Counted from the stretch's first letter, positions 43,501 through 52,322 are shown. The stretch is DNA of 64,000 nucleotides from Paenibacillus sp. FSL H7-0737 (GCF_000758545.1 NZ_CP009279.1:6262001-6326000), one strand, 5' to 3'. The notes: a model not told the origin generated them from the sequence alone. Program-made: numbers and translations.

Positions 43501-44512
43501 TAACAACTTTCTCATTACCAGTACCTTTATTGAGGGTTAGTTTAGCATTTGTTTCGAATGGAGCTACGTTATAAGGCACCAATACCTGCCCTGTAAAGCC
43601 GGCAACACTAGGTGTCAGGTCAGCAGTTAATGTCGGTACTTTGTCATTTAGAATATTATAGTCGACTGAATTATGATTGATGTTCAAAGAAGCAAACGGT
43701 TGATCCTTATCAAAGAAATAAACCGATCTGTCAATGGTTATAGAATCCGAAGCATTTTGAATTACGATTTTAAGAGTACTTAATCCCGGATTCAAATTCA
43801 AAGCAGGTGTAAAAAATGTTCCGTCTTCCAATAAGGAGGTTTGCAGAGCTGTTCCACCATTCACGGAGACACTAACTTTAGTTGCATTCGCTACTTTACC
43901 TTGGAGAGTAACTGTAGATACCGGCACAACTACCTGTGTTCCTTCATTTAAGTTCAGTGCAGAAGGTCCACCCAATACTTTTAATTCCGTTACGTAAGGT
44001 ACTTGATCATAAAGCACATAGAAAGATTCAGAACGTTGGAGATTACCTTGCATACCAGAGAAAGTAATCTTATTAAAGCCTGTATACAGAACAAGACCAG
44101 ACGCTACGAAGCGATTGTCTGGACTGTTGTTATCTGTCGTAACTGTTCCAGTAGTTAAGCGAGTCGAATCCGTTACCCATTTTTTAGTTGTATCCTGAGT
44201 AAGCTGCTCAACAGTAACCTTCATTGTAGATGAGGTTACTTGTGAGTAAGTCCCTGTAATCGAAAAGGTAGGATTACTTATTTTGTAGACACTAGAACGG
44301 CTAATTAACCCCTCTGGATTTGGAGTTGCTGTTGTTGGCACAACATCTTGCTTCAACAGAACGGTATTTCGTAATGTGAGATCATCCGGACTGAAGAAAG
44401 TCGTAGAGCTCGTGGTAGCCGCTGCCGCTATCGGCGTGTATTTACCTGGGAACATAGAAACGATCAAAGCCGCCAGCATCAGCCAAACGAACGGTCTCTT
44501 AAAGCGTTGCAT
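40595..44512 (-). CDS. Large SLH-domain surface protein
   Basis: A 1305-residue exported protein. Signal peptide (RFKRPFVWLMLAALIVSMFPG, AAAATT), then about 1100 residues of beta-rich extracellular domains, and three C-terminal SLH domains with DDLTTRGEF, ALTREQAAVMI and KLTRAEAGKI. It lies next to tagO, tagA and csaB, the genes for the polymer it should bind. ATG 44512 has AAAGGAGAG upstream. A TAAA-N16-ACCGATAA sigma-D-like site lies 53 nt before the start, so it may be co-expressed with flagella. Confidence 0.92.
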   Translation of the reverse strand: MQRFKRPFVWLMLAALIVSMFPGKYTPIAAAATTSSTTFFSPDDLTLRNTVLLKQDVVPTTATPNPEGLISRSSVYKISNPTFSITGTYSQVTSSTMKVTVEQLTQDTTKKWVTDSTRLTTGTVTTDNNSPDNRFVASGLVLYTGFNKITFSGMQGNLQRSESFYVLYDQVPYVTELKVLGGPSALNLNEGTQVVVPVSTVTLQGKVANATKVSVSVNGGTALQTSLLEDGTFFTPALNLNPGLSTLKIVIQNASDSITIDRSVYFFDKDQPFASLNINHNSVDYNILNDKVPTLTADLTPSVAGFTGQVLVPYNVAPFETNAKLTLNKGTGNEKVVTIKKVEEELTIPGPDGVTPTYKLVKFTTNTNLDILPGVNDFKLSLDYGTHSSSHLYSYKFLKDETVITEMYFLPGYTGSGDLTNISKLPLNGQQVETDTFYIMAKTNKSTSAVLTANYLPLSNKPLLITSVTVPSLGTNEYVYKITGFSNGQQKVQFRYTGSESYYNADISYVSKNYIYVSNLQDGQTYEFDSSAENTLTVAGEYIGFENIAGAQVQINGIDSNSLTDKPFKLEVEKNSTVNKTTFNFDLKISQTGPLVYGENKIVFTGVSIDNAGNQRIIKKELKLYIIDTNISGVKQFHPTLGDNRLPFTKTTLSNEVERNAILALPAEIVYKDEKYTTSKDKFDLVLQGSGATTLNLYQGSTLVFSSTGQDKLLTDIEQEPIGPKRYPDELTANGLYYEYIGSAKNFILRLRDIRFDTPGSQVYTLELINKTGARTTQRLEVVRELAPYRLLSPVPTVGKQIVVNKNFVRFDIEAEGATKVIIGKDEAKKRTDIPNSDRFTYDYVGLKADKSTPIKIQIVRANSTISDTIDVYYASAVQIDTQYMAEKVATKYSVFNKALELNFPKGTIMKGFTSSGAAKYYPNTKLLFGIADPADGVVERKNDYGNIINVTGSDDRTEGGGGQLVIPQDLALRFTSTVSTNNFSRVSDIYWLSGGLGEDGVNIETNGVTPHFVDASGKTGYFTQYSQTRKIVPSQRGELTLTFNSSIVDEVGSTITVFRYTDSGKWENVGGVVDTKKHTITVPFDEFGYYTVMKLRRGFVDITNHPWGRNIMNGLYSKGFMTNLRADAFGADDLTTRGEFATLLVKSLSIPLNYDTSKQTFFDIVPQAVSATWDFKHIETAARAGIVTGLSDGFFGPDQALTREQAAVMIARALKLKMSLNDNKLLATLSKSFVDTSNMDFYSRPAIEAVSKAKIMEGSAVTVTGQKKPVYNFNPKGKLTRAEAGKITVALLQKSTSIFPKNFN

Positions 44513-44564
44513 GTGTTATATCTCTCCTTTGAGTATAAGTTCTCGTAAACCTTCACTTTGTTCT

Positions 44565-44592
44565 TTATCGGTCATAAGTAGTGATATTTTTA
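44565..44592 (-). promoter_or_regulatory. Sigma-D-like promoter of the 1305-aa SLH gene
   Basis: Minus strand: TAAA (44592-44589), 16 nt, ACCGATAA (44572-44565). The -35 and spacing equal those of the flgM promoter and the -10 equals that of the flaG promoter. Chance occurrence is possible. Confidence 0.4.
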
Positions 44593-44605
44593 GGGAAAAT
44601 AACAA

Positions 44606-44633
44606 AAAACTCATCCGAAATCGGATGAGTTTT
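44606..44633 (-). terminator. Terminator after tagO
   Basis: AAAACTCATCCGA-AA-TCGGATGAGTTTT (44606-44618, 44621-44633), with T-rich flanks on the minus strand, 38 nt past the tagO stop. Confidence 0.88.
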
Positions 44634-44671
44634 GTTATTTATAGAAAATTTTAGAATAATTGCTTAGTCAC

Positions 44672-45799
44672 TTAGGACTTAGAGCCTCTTTCCGGATCAG
44701 CCTTCATACGCATTCTTAAAAAGAAATCAATCAGCGGCCGTTTAGTCTTACCGATCAAACCAGTGATTTCAGCACCGATTTGCAGGAAGAATAGCATGAT
44801 ACAGATAACCACGAACGTAACCCAGTTCGCTTCATAAAGAGCTGCGGATGATTGAATGACAGCTAGAATACCGAAAAATGCAGCAATACCATAAATAATG
44901 AGTACAGTCTGGCGATGGCTAAAGCCAAGCTCGCGTAAACAGTGATGCAAGTGACCTTTATCTGGTGCGAAGATTGGTTTCTTTTGCAGCTTACGGCGCA
45001 CGATCGCAAAGAACGTGTCCGACAATGGTACACCGATAATAAGCAAAGGTGTAATAAACGAAACCACTGCAATCTGTTTAAATCCTAGCAAAGCAAGTAA
45101 TGCCAAGCAAAAGCCTAAGAACAGCGAACCTGTATCACCCATGAAAATCTTAGCAGGATGGAAGTTAAAGAACAGGAATCCGATGATGCTACCCAGAAGC
45201 AACAAACACAGCATTGCCACCATGGTGTTTCCCATCACGAAAGCCATTGCCGCAATCGTAGCAATTGCAATTCCTGATACACCAGCCGCAAGCCCGTCCA
45301 GCCCGTCGATCAGATTAACGGCATTGGTAACACCGACAATCCAGAAAATCGTAAGCGGGATAGCAATCCAGCTCTCCAGTGAGGAATACGTATTGTTAAA
45401 TGGAATATTCACAAAATCTACAGTAATACCAAAGCCGAAAACAACGATACAGGCTGCGATAATTTGGCCCAGTAGCTTCACTTTTGCTGATAATTCGAAT
45501 CGGTCATCAAGTGCACCGATAAGTACAATCAGTCCGCCACCACACAGCAGCGCTTTGATGAAGTTGACCTCCCGCGGAGTGAACTCGTATGGAATAATCG
45601 GCAATACGGCAAGCAGGCCTAACACAAACGCTAGAAAAATAGCTAATCCGCCAAGGCGGGGCATAATTTTCGTGTGCACTTTACGAGCATTCGGCACATC
45701 TGTTGCACCAATCTTAATGGCGAATTTCTTCACCAAAGGTGTGAGGCCAAGTGCGAGTCCCATGCATACGATAAATCCAGCGATGTATATGATTAACAT
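44672..45799 (-). CDS. tagO: Undecaprenyl-phosphate GlcNAc-1-phosphate transferase, TagO/WecA type
   Basis: A 375-residue polytopic membrane enzyme that starts wall-polymer synthesis by moving GlcNAc-1-P onto undecaprenyl phosphate. MraY/WecA motifs are present: GALDDRFEL (DDxxD-like), NAVNLIDGLDGLAAG, FFNFHPAKIFMGDTGSLFLG and DKGHLHHCLRELGFSHRQT. It follows tagA and, with csaB, probably makes the secondary cell wall polymer that anchors the SLH proteins. Confidence 0.93.
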   Translation of the reverse strand: MLIIYIAGFIVCMGLALGLTPLVKKFAIKIGATDVPNARKVHTKIMPRLGGLAIFLAFVLGLLAVLPIIPYEFTPREVNFIKALLCGGGLIVLIGALDDRFELSAKVKLLGQIIAACIVVFGFGITVDFVNIPFNNTYSSLESWIAIPLTIFWIVGVTNAVNLIDGLDGLAAGVSGIAIATIAAMAFVMGNTMVAMLCLLLLGSIIGFLFFNFHPAKIFMGDTGSLFLGFCLALLALLGFKQIAVVSFITPLLIIGVPLSDTFFAIVRRKLQKKPIFAPDKGHLHHCLRELGFSHRQTVLIIYGIAAFFGILAVIQSSAALYEANWVTFVVICIMLFFLQIGAEITGLIGKTKRPLIDFFLRMRMKADPERGSKS

Positions 45800-45915
45800 T
45801 TGATCAGTCGACCCCCATTTCTCTACCGCATTGAATTATACGCTGTTACAAAAACAAATTCCAATCCTTTATTTAGGCTATTTATCTCATTTTCTAGGTG
45901 AATATCGGCATTTTG

Positions 45916-46671
45916 CTAGACTTTTGTTACTTTATCTTTCTCACGCACCACTTTTAATGCGAATTTCGGCAGTGCAAGCATTCGTTTGTACCGTGTAGGT
46001 TCTTTTAGGAGACGGTACAACCATTCAATTCTCATTTTTTGGAAGGCTATTGGCGCTCTTTTGCTCTTCCCAGAGATCACGTCAAAGCTGCCGCCGACCC
46101 CCATCATGATCGGAACGCCCAGTTTGGACTTATATTTAGCAATCCAAGGTTCCTGACTATCTGCACCTCTGGCAACAAATAATAAGTCAGGATTAGCTTT
46201 AACAATTCCAGCAACAATTTCTTCATCTGCATCCGGGCCAAAATAACCGTCGTGATATCCTGCAATGATAACACCCGGATATTGCAATTGTAACCTTTCA
46301 GCGGTTTCCCGAATCACTTCAGGCGTAGAACCTAGGAGATATACCTTCCAACTATATCTTTCACCCTGCCGCATCAATTCATGTAACAGATCATAACCTG
46401 CTACCCGTTCTGATACCGGCTCATTACAATAATTAGCAGCCCATACAACGCCTGTCCCATCGGGGACAACCAATTCAGCCGATTTCATAATATCCATATA
46501 AGCTGGATCTTCCAGTGCAGCCATAACCATAATTGGATTAGCTGTAATCACTTGATGCGGGATACGTGTATGAACAGCCTCCGTCAAATAGGCAACTGTT
46601 GCTGCCATATCAACTTTCGAGACTCTAATTCCAAAAATAGGAACTGTAGGTACCGCGCTTTCTGCTTTCAC
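45916..46671 (-). CDS. tagA: WecG/TagA/CpsF family glycosyltransferase (ManNAc transferase)
   Basis: A 251-residue enzyme with the family marks VITANPIMVMAAL, ADLVVPDGTGVVWAA-like (here AELVVPDGTG), GSTPEVI and GVGGSFDVISGKSKRAPIAFQKMRIEWLYRLLKEPTR. It adds ManNAc to lipid-linked GlcNAc, the second step of wall teichoic acid or secondary polymer linkage synthesis. It lies 6 nt downstream of csaB and upstream of tagO. The C-terminal basic tail fits membrane association. Confidence 0.93.
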   Translation of the reverse strand: MKAESAVPTVPIFGIRVSKVDMAATVAYLTEAVHTRIPHQVITANPIMVMAALEDPAYMDIMKSAELVVPDGTGVVWAANYCNEPVSERVAGYDLLHELMRQGERYSWKVYLLGSTPEVIRETAERLQLQYPGVIIAGYHDGYFGPDADEEIVAGIVKANPDLLFVARGADSQEPWIAKYKSKLGVPIMMGVGGSFDVISGKSKRAPIAFQKMRIEWLYRLLKEPTRYKRMLALPKFALKVVREKDKVTKV

Positions 46672-46677
46672 TTTAGA

Positions 46678-47814
46678 TCATCCTTTATGGTAAAAATATT
46701 CTACGATTTGCCGAGCTGGTGCCTCTGCTTCTTGAATCAACTTGGAAATGACATCTTCCCGTGCCGCTCTCCATTCCTGTCCTGTGTTCAAAAGATGAAC
46801 AATCTCGGCAGCAACATGTTCAGCATCAAGTGTGTTCGTTGCTCCAACAGGATGGGTCTGAATTCTGTCCAGAAAATGATCGATCTTCGGATCATAAGAA
46901 ATACCAATCAGTGGAACACGTCTTCCAGCTGCGTAGATCAAGCTATGAAGTCGCATACCAATCAGAACATCGCATTGTCCCACTTCCCGTAGCATATGCT
47001 GCGGGTGAATGGCATCCTCACAAATACTGACCTGCCCACCATGCTCGGTTATACTTCCCTTCAGCTTATCCATCAGATAACGTGAAGCCTCATTGTCCGA
47101 AGGGGTGTGAAAAGGGAGGAATCGCAAATGTAACGGAACCTCACGGTTGGCCTTAATCAAGCCTTGTGCAAGAGCCTCCAGTTCTCTGCGGTCTTGCTCC
47201 CAAAAACGTACCGATATCCCAATCACCGGAAGTGAATCAGATAACTCTGAAGATTGTGTAGCAACATCCGTGTCCTCTGGCAAAGACAAGCCCATTACCG
47301 GATCGGGAACAACTTCTACGTTCTTCTGTTCTAGCCCCATAGATAGAAGAAGCTCGCGGGATTGTTCATCCCGCACAGATATATAGGTACATTTACGAAA
47401 CACGGATTTGATTAAAGGGTGAAAAAGTTTACGATTCACTGGCCCAATGCCTTGAGCATAGATAAAGGTTGGTCTACCCATCCACTGCGCAAGTTTGATA
47501 ATACCTAAATAGTAAGGAATAGTCTTGCTACCTGTTACATCCTGCAGCAAGCTACCCCCACCGCTGATCAGACCAGCGCTCTCATAAATCGCTTGACGGA
47601 CTTCAACAAGCTTCATCCGGTGCACGGATTTCACTCCGTATGTGGCGCTGGTCCACTCAGGATCAATGGATAACACGATAGGTTCAATGGATATACCCAA
47701 AGCTTGAGACTGTTTCTGCAGTGCATTTAGAATGGACTGCAACACCGCCTCATCTCCACTGTTACGGAAACCATAGTAACCAGAGATAACTATCTTTTTA
47801 GGAGTGGTGACCAT
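46678..47814 (-). CDS. csaB: Polysaccharide pyruvyl transferase CsaB
   Basis: A 378-residue enzyme that adds ketal pyruvate (from phosphoenolpyruvate) to the secondary cell wall polymer, the modification recognised by SLH domains. Family segments are VISGYYGFRNSGDEAVLQSI, SGGGSLLQDVTGSKTIPYYLGI, RDEQSRELL and IGMRLHSLIYA. The frame is open to 47844, but ATG 47814 gives the typical start MVTTPKKIVISGYYG. It overlaps the DUF5693 gene by 25 nt. Confidence 0.93.
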   Translation of the reverse strand: MVTTPKKIVISGYYGFRNSGDEAVLQSILNALQKQSQALGISIEPIVLSIDPEWTSATYGVKSVHRMKLVEVRQAIYESAGLISGGGSLLQDVTGSKTIPYYLGIIKLAQWMGRPTFIYAQGIGPVNRKLFHPLIKSVFRKCTYISVRDEQSRELLLSMGLEQKNVEVVPDPVMGLSLPEDTDVATQSSELSDSLPVIGISVRFWEQDRRELEALAQGLIKANREVPLHLRFLPFHTPSDNEASRYLMDKLKGSITEHGGQVSICEDAIHPQHMLREVGQCDVLIGMRLHSLIYAAGRRVPLIGISYDPKIDHFLDRIQTHPVGATNTLDAEHVAAEIVHLLNTGQEWRAAREDVISKLIQEAEAPARQIVEYFYHKG

Positions 47815-49826
47815 CGCTTCCAACACCCTTCTGCAATCTGCCATACGAGTACAGCAATTACACCAATGATCAGTCCGAGACCAAGACCGAGCAATCCGCG
47901 AACCAGCGAGATTAGAACAGGTGAATGAATATGTGCAAAGGTATCCACCATGGAGAGCTGACCAATTACGGCAATGATCATGATAAACGCTGCATTCCGA
48001 TATCTAAAGGCCAGGAATGCACCAAGAATTAATAACGGATGTGCGAGCAAAAACTCTTTATTACGCGGCCGGACACCAACCGTATTTTCTAGGAATGTAC
48101 GGAAGGCCATTTCCAGAGGTGTTACGTTACCGCTATTTCCAGTACGGCTTAAATAATACATACCTACGACCCCAAGAACCATAGCGGCAAGAACCATAGC
48201 TAATGTGATTGGTGTACGCAGCAGCTTACCTGTCTTGTTAAAGACAAACTCTCCACGATAGAGGAGTACATAAAGCGCTACAAGGCCGATAGGTGCCATA
48301 TGGAGCAGACTGACACCGCGGAACTGGTCCAGCACTAGACTGTAGGTTATGTTGTTGAGCAGTGCGATTACGAATGGCACAGCGCTCAAAGAAATTAATG
48401 AAGTTTTCAAATAAAGCACCAGACTATGCGTGAACCGACGTTTCGGGCTCATAGCCTTATAGGTAAGGGAATTGCTCCGTAGAGGAGGTCCCATTTCATT
48501 GACCTTACGAATGGCAAGTACAACCGCAAGGGTCGGTGCACTTATCGCAGCCGCTAGCGCCAGTGCCTGCTCAAACAGCTCTGGTTTCAAGACCAGCAGG
48601 CCTGCACTTCCCAATAATCCTAGCACCCACGCTGGGATCGTAAGCCAAGGAATAAAGTAAGAAATCAGCAGCGCTACTAAAGAGACTGCGCCAACTACCG
48701 CAACTAACTTGAAGTAACGCTGATAAGACGAATCTACAACCTCAAAAGCCGTAGCTTGTCCTAACTTAAACCCATTGTCTTTGATCTGCTCAACGGCACC
48801 ACCAGGATCACTCAGACTCGTGACAAGGTTGTCTAGCGTATCTGTAATCTGTGCCTTAGCTGTATTCCGTGAAGGAATCGTATTTAAATAAATCATGCGG
48901 ATATTGCGATCCTTTGTTGCCAGCGCGAAACGATCTGAGATCACTTTTGGATCTAAGGCAGAGTCCCCTTCGCTAAGGGAGTATAACCGTGTTACGTTAT
49001 AGTCCAGCAAATAAGCAAGCTTGTTAAAGCCCTTCTGCTGCTTCTTAATATTTTCAATTGCTGCAATTCCGATTCCACGTTCCTTAAGGAGATTTGCAAA
49101 GTCAGTGATACTAGCCGTATCGGCATCATCATTAAACCCTTTAACGGACTCTCCCTCGAATAGGATTCGTTTTACACCCAATTCTTCATAACGATCTAAC
49201 AGCTTCTTAACTGTCGCGTTATTATAAGTCAAAGAATCCACAAGACGCGGTACAATGGTGAACCCTTTGTCATGCAGCATCTCCAGTGTAAATGGATCCG
49301 GCTGAAGTGGCTTCAGTGTAGCATCTTCTATTGGAGTCTCAATAATAAGACCTTGTTGTCCGCGGAAACTCCATTCCTTCGAAGTAATCCCAAGATTACC
49401 GAATGCCTCTTTAATGACATGCGCCAGGGCCTGGTAGTAATCAGGATTAGTAAAAAGAACATAAGTATAGTTCTCATTCACCGGAATGATTGTATCCGTA
49501 AGATTAGCGATATCAGCCGCACCCCACATCATTAGACGACGCGCCTTCCGATAATCTTCCAGCGTGCTTTCGTAAATCGCCATACTCTGAACACCAGCAT
49601 CTTTTAGACGATCTAACTGTTCGGAAATATAATCCTGCGGATTTGCACGATAGCTTGCTACTTCAACTAAATCACGGTAATCAAATACAAATTCCACTGT
49701 CTTGGAAGACTTCTCCGTCTGCAGACGGTCATAGACAACTGGCAAGGCAGCTAAAACGCCAACCACAACTATGATCCACAGCCACTTTCGGGAAGAAATA
49801 TTCCAACGTTGCCATTTTTGCTGCAC
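47790..49826 (-). CDS. DUF5693-like multi-pass membrane protein
   Basis: A 678-residue protein: a membrane anchor near the N-terminus (WLWIIVVVGVLAALPVVYD), an extracellular domain of about 330 residues, then around eight to ten membrane helices in the C-terminal half. It lies upstream of csaB in Paenibacillus-type clusters and may take part in polymer export or regulation, but no function is established. A GTG start at 49826 with AGGAGG 8 nt upstream is preferred to the longer open frame. Confidence 0.78.
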   Translation of the reverse strand: MQQKWQRWNISSRKWLWIIVVVGVLAALPVVYDRLQTEKSSKTVEFVFDYRDLVEVASYRANPQDYISEQLDRLKDAGVQSMAIYESTLEDYRKARRLMMWGAADIANLTDTIIPVNENYTYVLFTNPDYYQALAHVIKEAFGNLGITSKEWSFRGQQGLIIETPIEDATLKPLQPDPFTLEMLHDKGFTIVPRLVDSLTYNNATVKKLLDRYEELGVKRILFEGESVKGFNDDADTASITDFANLLKERGIGIAAIENIKKQQKGFNKLAYLLDYNVTRLYSLSEGDSALDPKVISDRFALATKDRNIRMIYLNTIPSRNTAKAQITDTLDNLVTSLSDPGGAVEQIKDNGFKLGQATAFEVVDSSYQRYFKLVAVVGAVSLVALLISYFIPWLTIPAWVLGLLGSAGLLVLKPELFEQALALAAAISAPTLAVVLAIRKVNEMGPPLRSNSLTYKAMSPKRRFTHSLVLYLKTSLISLSAVPFVIALLNNITYSLVLDQFRGVSLLHMAPIGLVALYVLLYRGEFVFNKTGKLLRTPITLAMVLAAMVLGVVGMYYLSRTGNSGNVTPLEMAFRTFLENTVGVRPRNKEFLLAHPLLILGAFLAFRYRNAAFIMIIAVIGQLSMVDTFAHIHSPVLISLVRGLLGLGLGLIIGVIAVLVWQIAEGCWKRWSPLLKR

Positions 49827-49867
49827 CAAAAGTACCTCCTCTTTCACTTCAAAACTCTTTTTACAAA

Positions 49868-49965
49868 AGTAGAAACGGATCGTCATCCTTTTAGAGACGG
49901 TACCCGTTTCTACGTAAAAAATATAATTTCACAATATAGAGCGCGATCTATATTCTTATTTTATT
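49868..49965 (+). repeat. Two-hairpin intergenic element, copy E
   Basis: Hairpin 1 is closed by GTAGAAACGG/CCGTTTCTAC (49869-49878, 49904-49913) and keeps the internal GACGGTA seen in copies A and B. AAAAAATATAA leads to hairpin 2 (ATATAGA/TCTATAT, 49934-49940 and 49947-49953) and ends with a T/A tract that includes the pgcA stop codon. For pgcA this element may also act as its terminator. Confidence 0.78.
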
Positions 49966-51682
49966 GTTCCCCGTCAACACGAGCCATAACCTGCTTGGAT
50001 AGTGTAGCTACCTTATCCTTAGCATTCTGCAAGGATTCACCCACAACCGCAAAATAAACTTTAATCTTTGGCTCGGTACCTGAAGGACGCAGGCAGAACC
50101 ATGAACCGTCAGCCAGCAAATACTTCAGTACATTTTCCTTCGGCAGACCATTCAAGCCTAGCGAATAATCCAGCACCTCTGTAACGGCAGATCCCGCAAT
50201 TTCTTGTGGAGCATTCGTACGCCAATCATTCATGATACCTTGAATTTGCGCAACGCCATCCTTACCCTTCAGTGTACGGGACTCCAGGCTTTCCAAGAAG
50301 TATCCGAACTGCTCATACAATTCCTGAAGAACATCATATAATGTTTTGCCTTGAGCTTTGTAATAAGCACCTGCTTCAGCGATCAACATAGCAGCAAGAA
50401 CGGCGTCCTTATCACGAGCATAGTTACCTGCAAGATAACCATAGCTTTCTTCATAACCGAAAAGATATGTGTAATCTCCGGATTGTTCGAATTGAGTCAT
50501 TTTTTCCCCAATATATTTGAATCCCGTTAGCGTATTAAATACAGTTGCACCATAATGAGAGGCTACAGCAGCCCCCATCTCGCTCGTCACGATAGTCTTC
50601 ACAACTGCACCATTGCTAGGCAACTTACCTTGTTCCTGTAAACGGCTCAAATAATAATGAATCATCAAAGCTCCAGATTGATTGCCCGACAAAACAACAA
50701 ATTTACCTTCATTATCGCGAACCACTGCCCCCATACGGTCTGCATCGGGATCCGTGCCAATTAAGAGGTCTGCATTCAACTCTTCGCCCAGCTTCATAGC
50801 CAGTGTAAAGGCTTCGCGTTCTTCTGGGTTCGGTGATTTTACAGTGGAAAATTCGGAATCTGGTTGTTCTTGCTCAGGTACAACATGCACCTGTGTGAAA
50901 CCTATTTTCTCAAGCACATGGCGGACTGGCAGGTTACCAGTACCATGTAGCGGGGTGTATACGATTTTGAAGTCTTTTCCAAGCGTAGAGGCGATCTCTT
51001 CACTTGCAAGACTAACCGCAGCGACAGTATCGGTAAACGCTTCGTCATCCTTCTCACCAAGCCAGTGCAGCAGACCTTGACGCTCCGCTTCTTCTTGGGA
51101 AATCCGCTTCACACCATCAAAAGTGTCAACCCCTAATATGTAAGAAATGACCTTTTCGGCTTCGTCAGGGACAAGCTGTCCACCTTCAGAATTATAAACC
51201 TTATACCCGTTATATTCAGGCGGATTATGACTTGCAGTAATAACAATACCGCCCGTTGCCTTCAAATGGCGCACGCTGAACGACAATTGGGGTGTTGAGC
51301 GCAGAGAAGTAAATAAATGAGCCTCAATGCCATTAGCAGCCAATACAAGAGCAGCCTCAAGTGTGAATTCAGGCGAGAAACGACGGGAGTCATGAGCGAT
51401 AACAACAGAAGGTCTTCCCGCTCCAGTATGCGTCTCCAGAATATATTTAGCGAAACCTTGTGTAGCTCTACCTACCGTATAACGATTGATACGATTACTA
51501 CCTGCACCAATTACACCGCGTAGACCACCTGTACCGAATTCCAGATCTCTATAAAATCGTTCCTCGAGCTCCTGTGGCTCGTTCTCCAGAGCGCGCAGCT
51601 CCGCCTTCGTAGACTCATCAACAGATGCGTTCTCCAGCCAGCGAGATAAGGTTTCTGCCGCTTTTGGGCTTAATTGAGTCAT
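49961..51682 (-). CDS. pgcA: Phospho-sugar mutase (phosphoglucomutase/phosphomannomutase)
   Basis: A 573-residue alpha-D-phosphohexomutase, PgcA-like in length. Visible: the phosphoserine loop TASHNPPEYNGYKVY, the metal loop GTDPDADRMG, the sugar-binding GYEESYGYL and the phosphate-binding CLRPSGTEPKIKVYF. It interconverts glucose-6-P and glucose-1-P, which feeds nucleotide sugars for wall polymers and, by inference, the CTP-dependent RfbF reaction elsewhere in the window. Confidence 0.93.
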   Translation of the reverse strand: MTQLSPKAAETLSRWLENASVDESTKAELRALENEPQELEERFYRDLEFGTGGLRGVIGAGSNRINRYTVGRATQGFAKYILETHTGAGRPSVVIAHDSRRFSPEFTLEAALVLAANGIEAHLFTSLRSTPQLSFSVRHLKATGGIVITASHNPPEYNGYKVYNSEGGQLVPDEAEKVISYILGVDTFDGVKRISQEEAERQGLLHWLGEKDDEAFTDTVAAVSLASEEIASTLGKDFKIVYTPLHGTGNLPVRHVLEKIGFTQVHVVPEQEQPDSEFSTVKSPNPEEREAFTLAMKLGEELNADLLIGTDPDADRMGAVVRDNEGKFVVLSGNQSGALMIHYYLSRLQEQGKLPSNGAVVKTIVTSEMGAAVASHYGATVFNTLTGFKYIGEKMTQFEQSGDYTYLFGYEESYGYLAGNYARDKDAVLAAMLIAEAGAYYKAQGKTLYDVLQELYEQFGYFLESLESRTLKGKDGVAQIQGIMNDWRTNAPQEIAGSAVTEVLDYSLGLNGLPKENVLKYLLADGSWFCLRPSGTEPKIKVYFAVVGESLQNAKDKVATLSKQVMARVDGEQ

Positions 51683-51729
51683 TTAGAATCTCTCCTTCTC
51701 CATGTATAATATATATTCGCTAATTAATA

Positions 51730-52152
51730 TTAGCTGAGCGCAAACATAATTTCCCCAGAGGCAACAACTTTCCCCTCAACCGACGCAGTAGCTTGTCCTT
51801 TTCCAATACTGCCCTTAAGGCGAGTAATCTCCACTTCAAGAGTGAGCGTATCTCCCGGTACGACTTGACCACGGAAACGGAATCCATCGAGCCCGGCTAA
51901 AAAGCCAATCCGACCGCGATTCGCTTCTACCCCTAAAATAGCAACCGCACCAACTTGTGCAAGAGCTTCTGTAATCAGTACGCCCGGCATTACCGGATAA
52001 CCTGGAAAATGACCTGCGAAGAAAGGTTCGTTGATCGTTACATTTTTAATGCCAACAGCTCGTTTACCCATTTCAATCTCAGTGATCTTGTCCACCAGCA
52101 GAAATGGAGGTCGATGGGGGATGATTTCTTGAATTTGGTTGATATCCAGCAT
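51730..52152 (-). CDS. fabZ: 3-hydroxyacyl-[acyl-carrier-protein] dehydratase FabZ
   Basis: A 140-residue hot-dog fold enzyme of fatty acid elongation. HRPPFLLVDKI, the catalytic GHFPGYPVMPGVLITEALAQ (His and Glu), and KRFRFRGQVVPGDTL-like FRFRGQVVPGDTL are present. ATG 52152 gives MLDINQIQEIIPHRPPF; the frame begins at a TTG 9 nt further up. Its position after mbl-flhO-flhP is like that in B. subtilis. Confidence 0.96.
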   Translation of the reverse strand: MLDINQIQEIIPHRPPFLLVDKITEIEMGKRAVGIKNVTINEPFFAGHFPGYPVMPGVLITEALAQVGAVAILGVEANRGRIGFLAGLDGFRFRGQVVPGDTLTLEVEITRLKGSIGKGQATASVEGKVVASGEIMFALS

Positions 52153-52275
52153 TATTAACAAAACTCCTTTCGGATGTTACTTCATTTATTCTTCGCCGAA
52201 CTGCATAAATTTAGGCAGCTTCGGTAAAAACTATATATATCCTTCACCACCTGCAGAAGTGGAGGTTGAGATAAG

Positions 52276-52322
52276 GGGCTTTCTCCACCGGATGCGATAG
52301 CATGGCGGAGAGGGCCCTTTTT
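52276..52322 (+). terminator. Strong hairpin with a T-run on the plus strand
   Basis: GGGCTTTCTCCACC (52276-52289) pairs with GGCGGAGAGGGCCC (52304-52317), two G.U pairs and one mismatch, closed by an inner ATGC-GATA-GCAT. Five T follow on the plus strand, and none on the minus strand. No plus-strand gene is present, so it may end an unseen plus-strand transcript, or be a structured part of the fabZ leader. Confidence 0.5.

Noticed and set aside
45902..45928. A perfect GCCGATAT sigma-D -10 box at the 3' end of tagA, upstream of tagO
   Set aside because: The spacing and -35 (TAAC at 16 nt) are only partly right, it sits within 15 nt of the tagA stop in an operon-like setting, and one or two such 8-mers are expected by chance in 64 kb; a perfect one also occurs inside the plus strand of the SLH gene at 33.72 kb.
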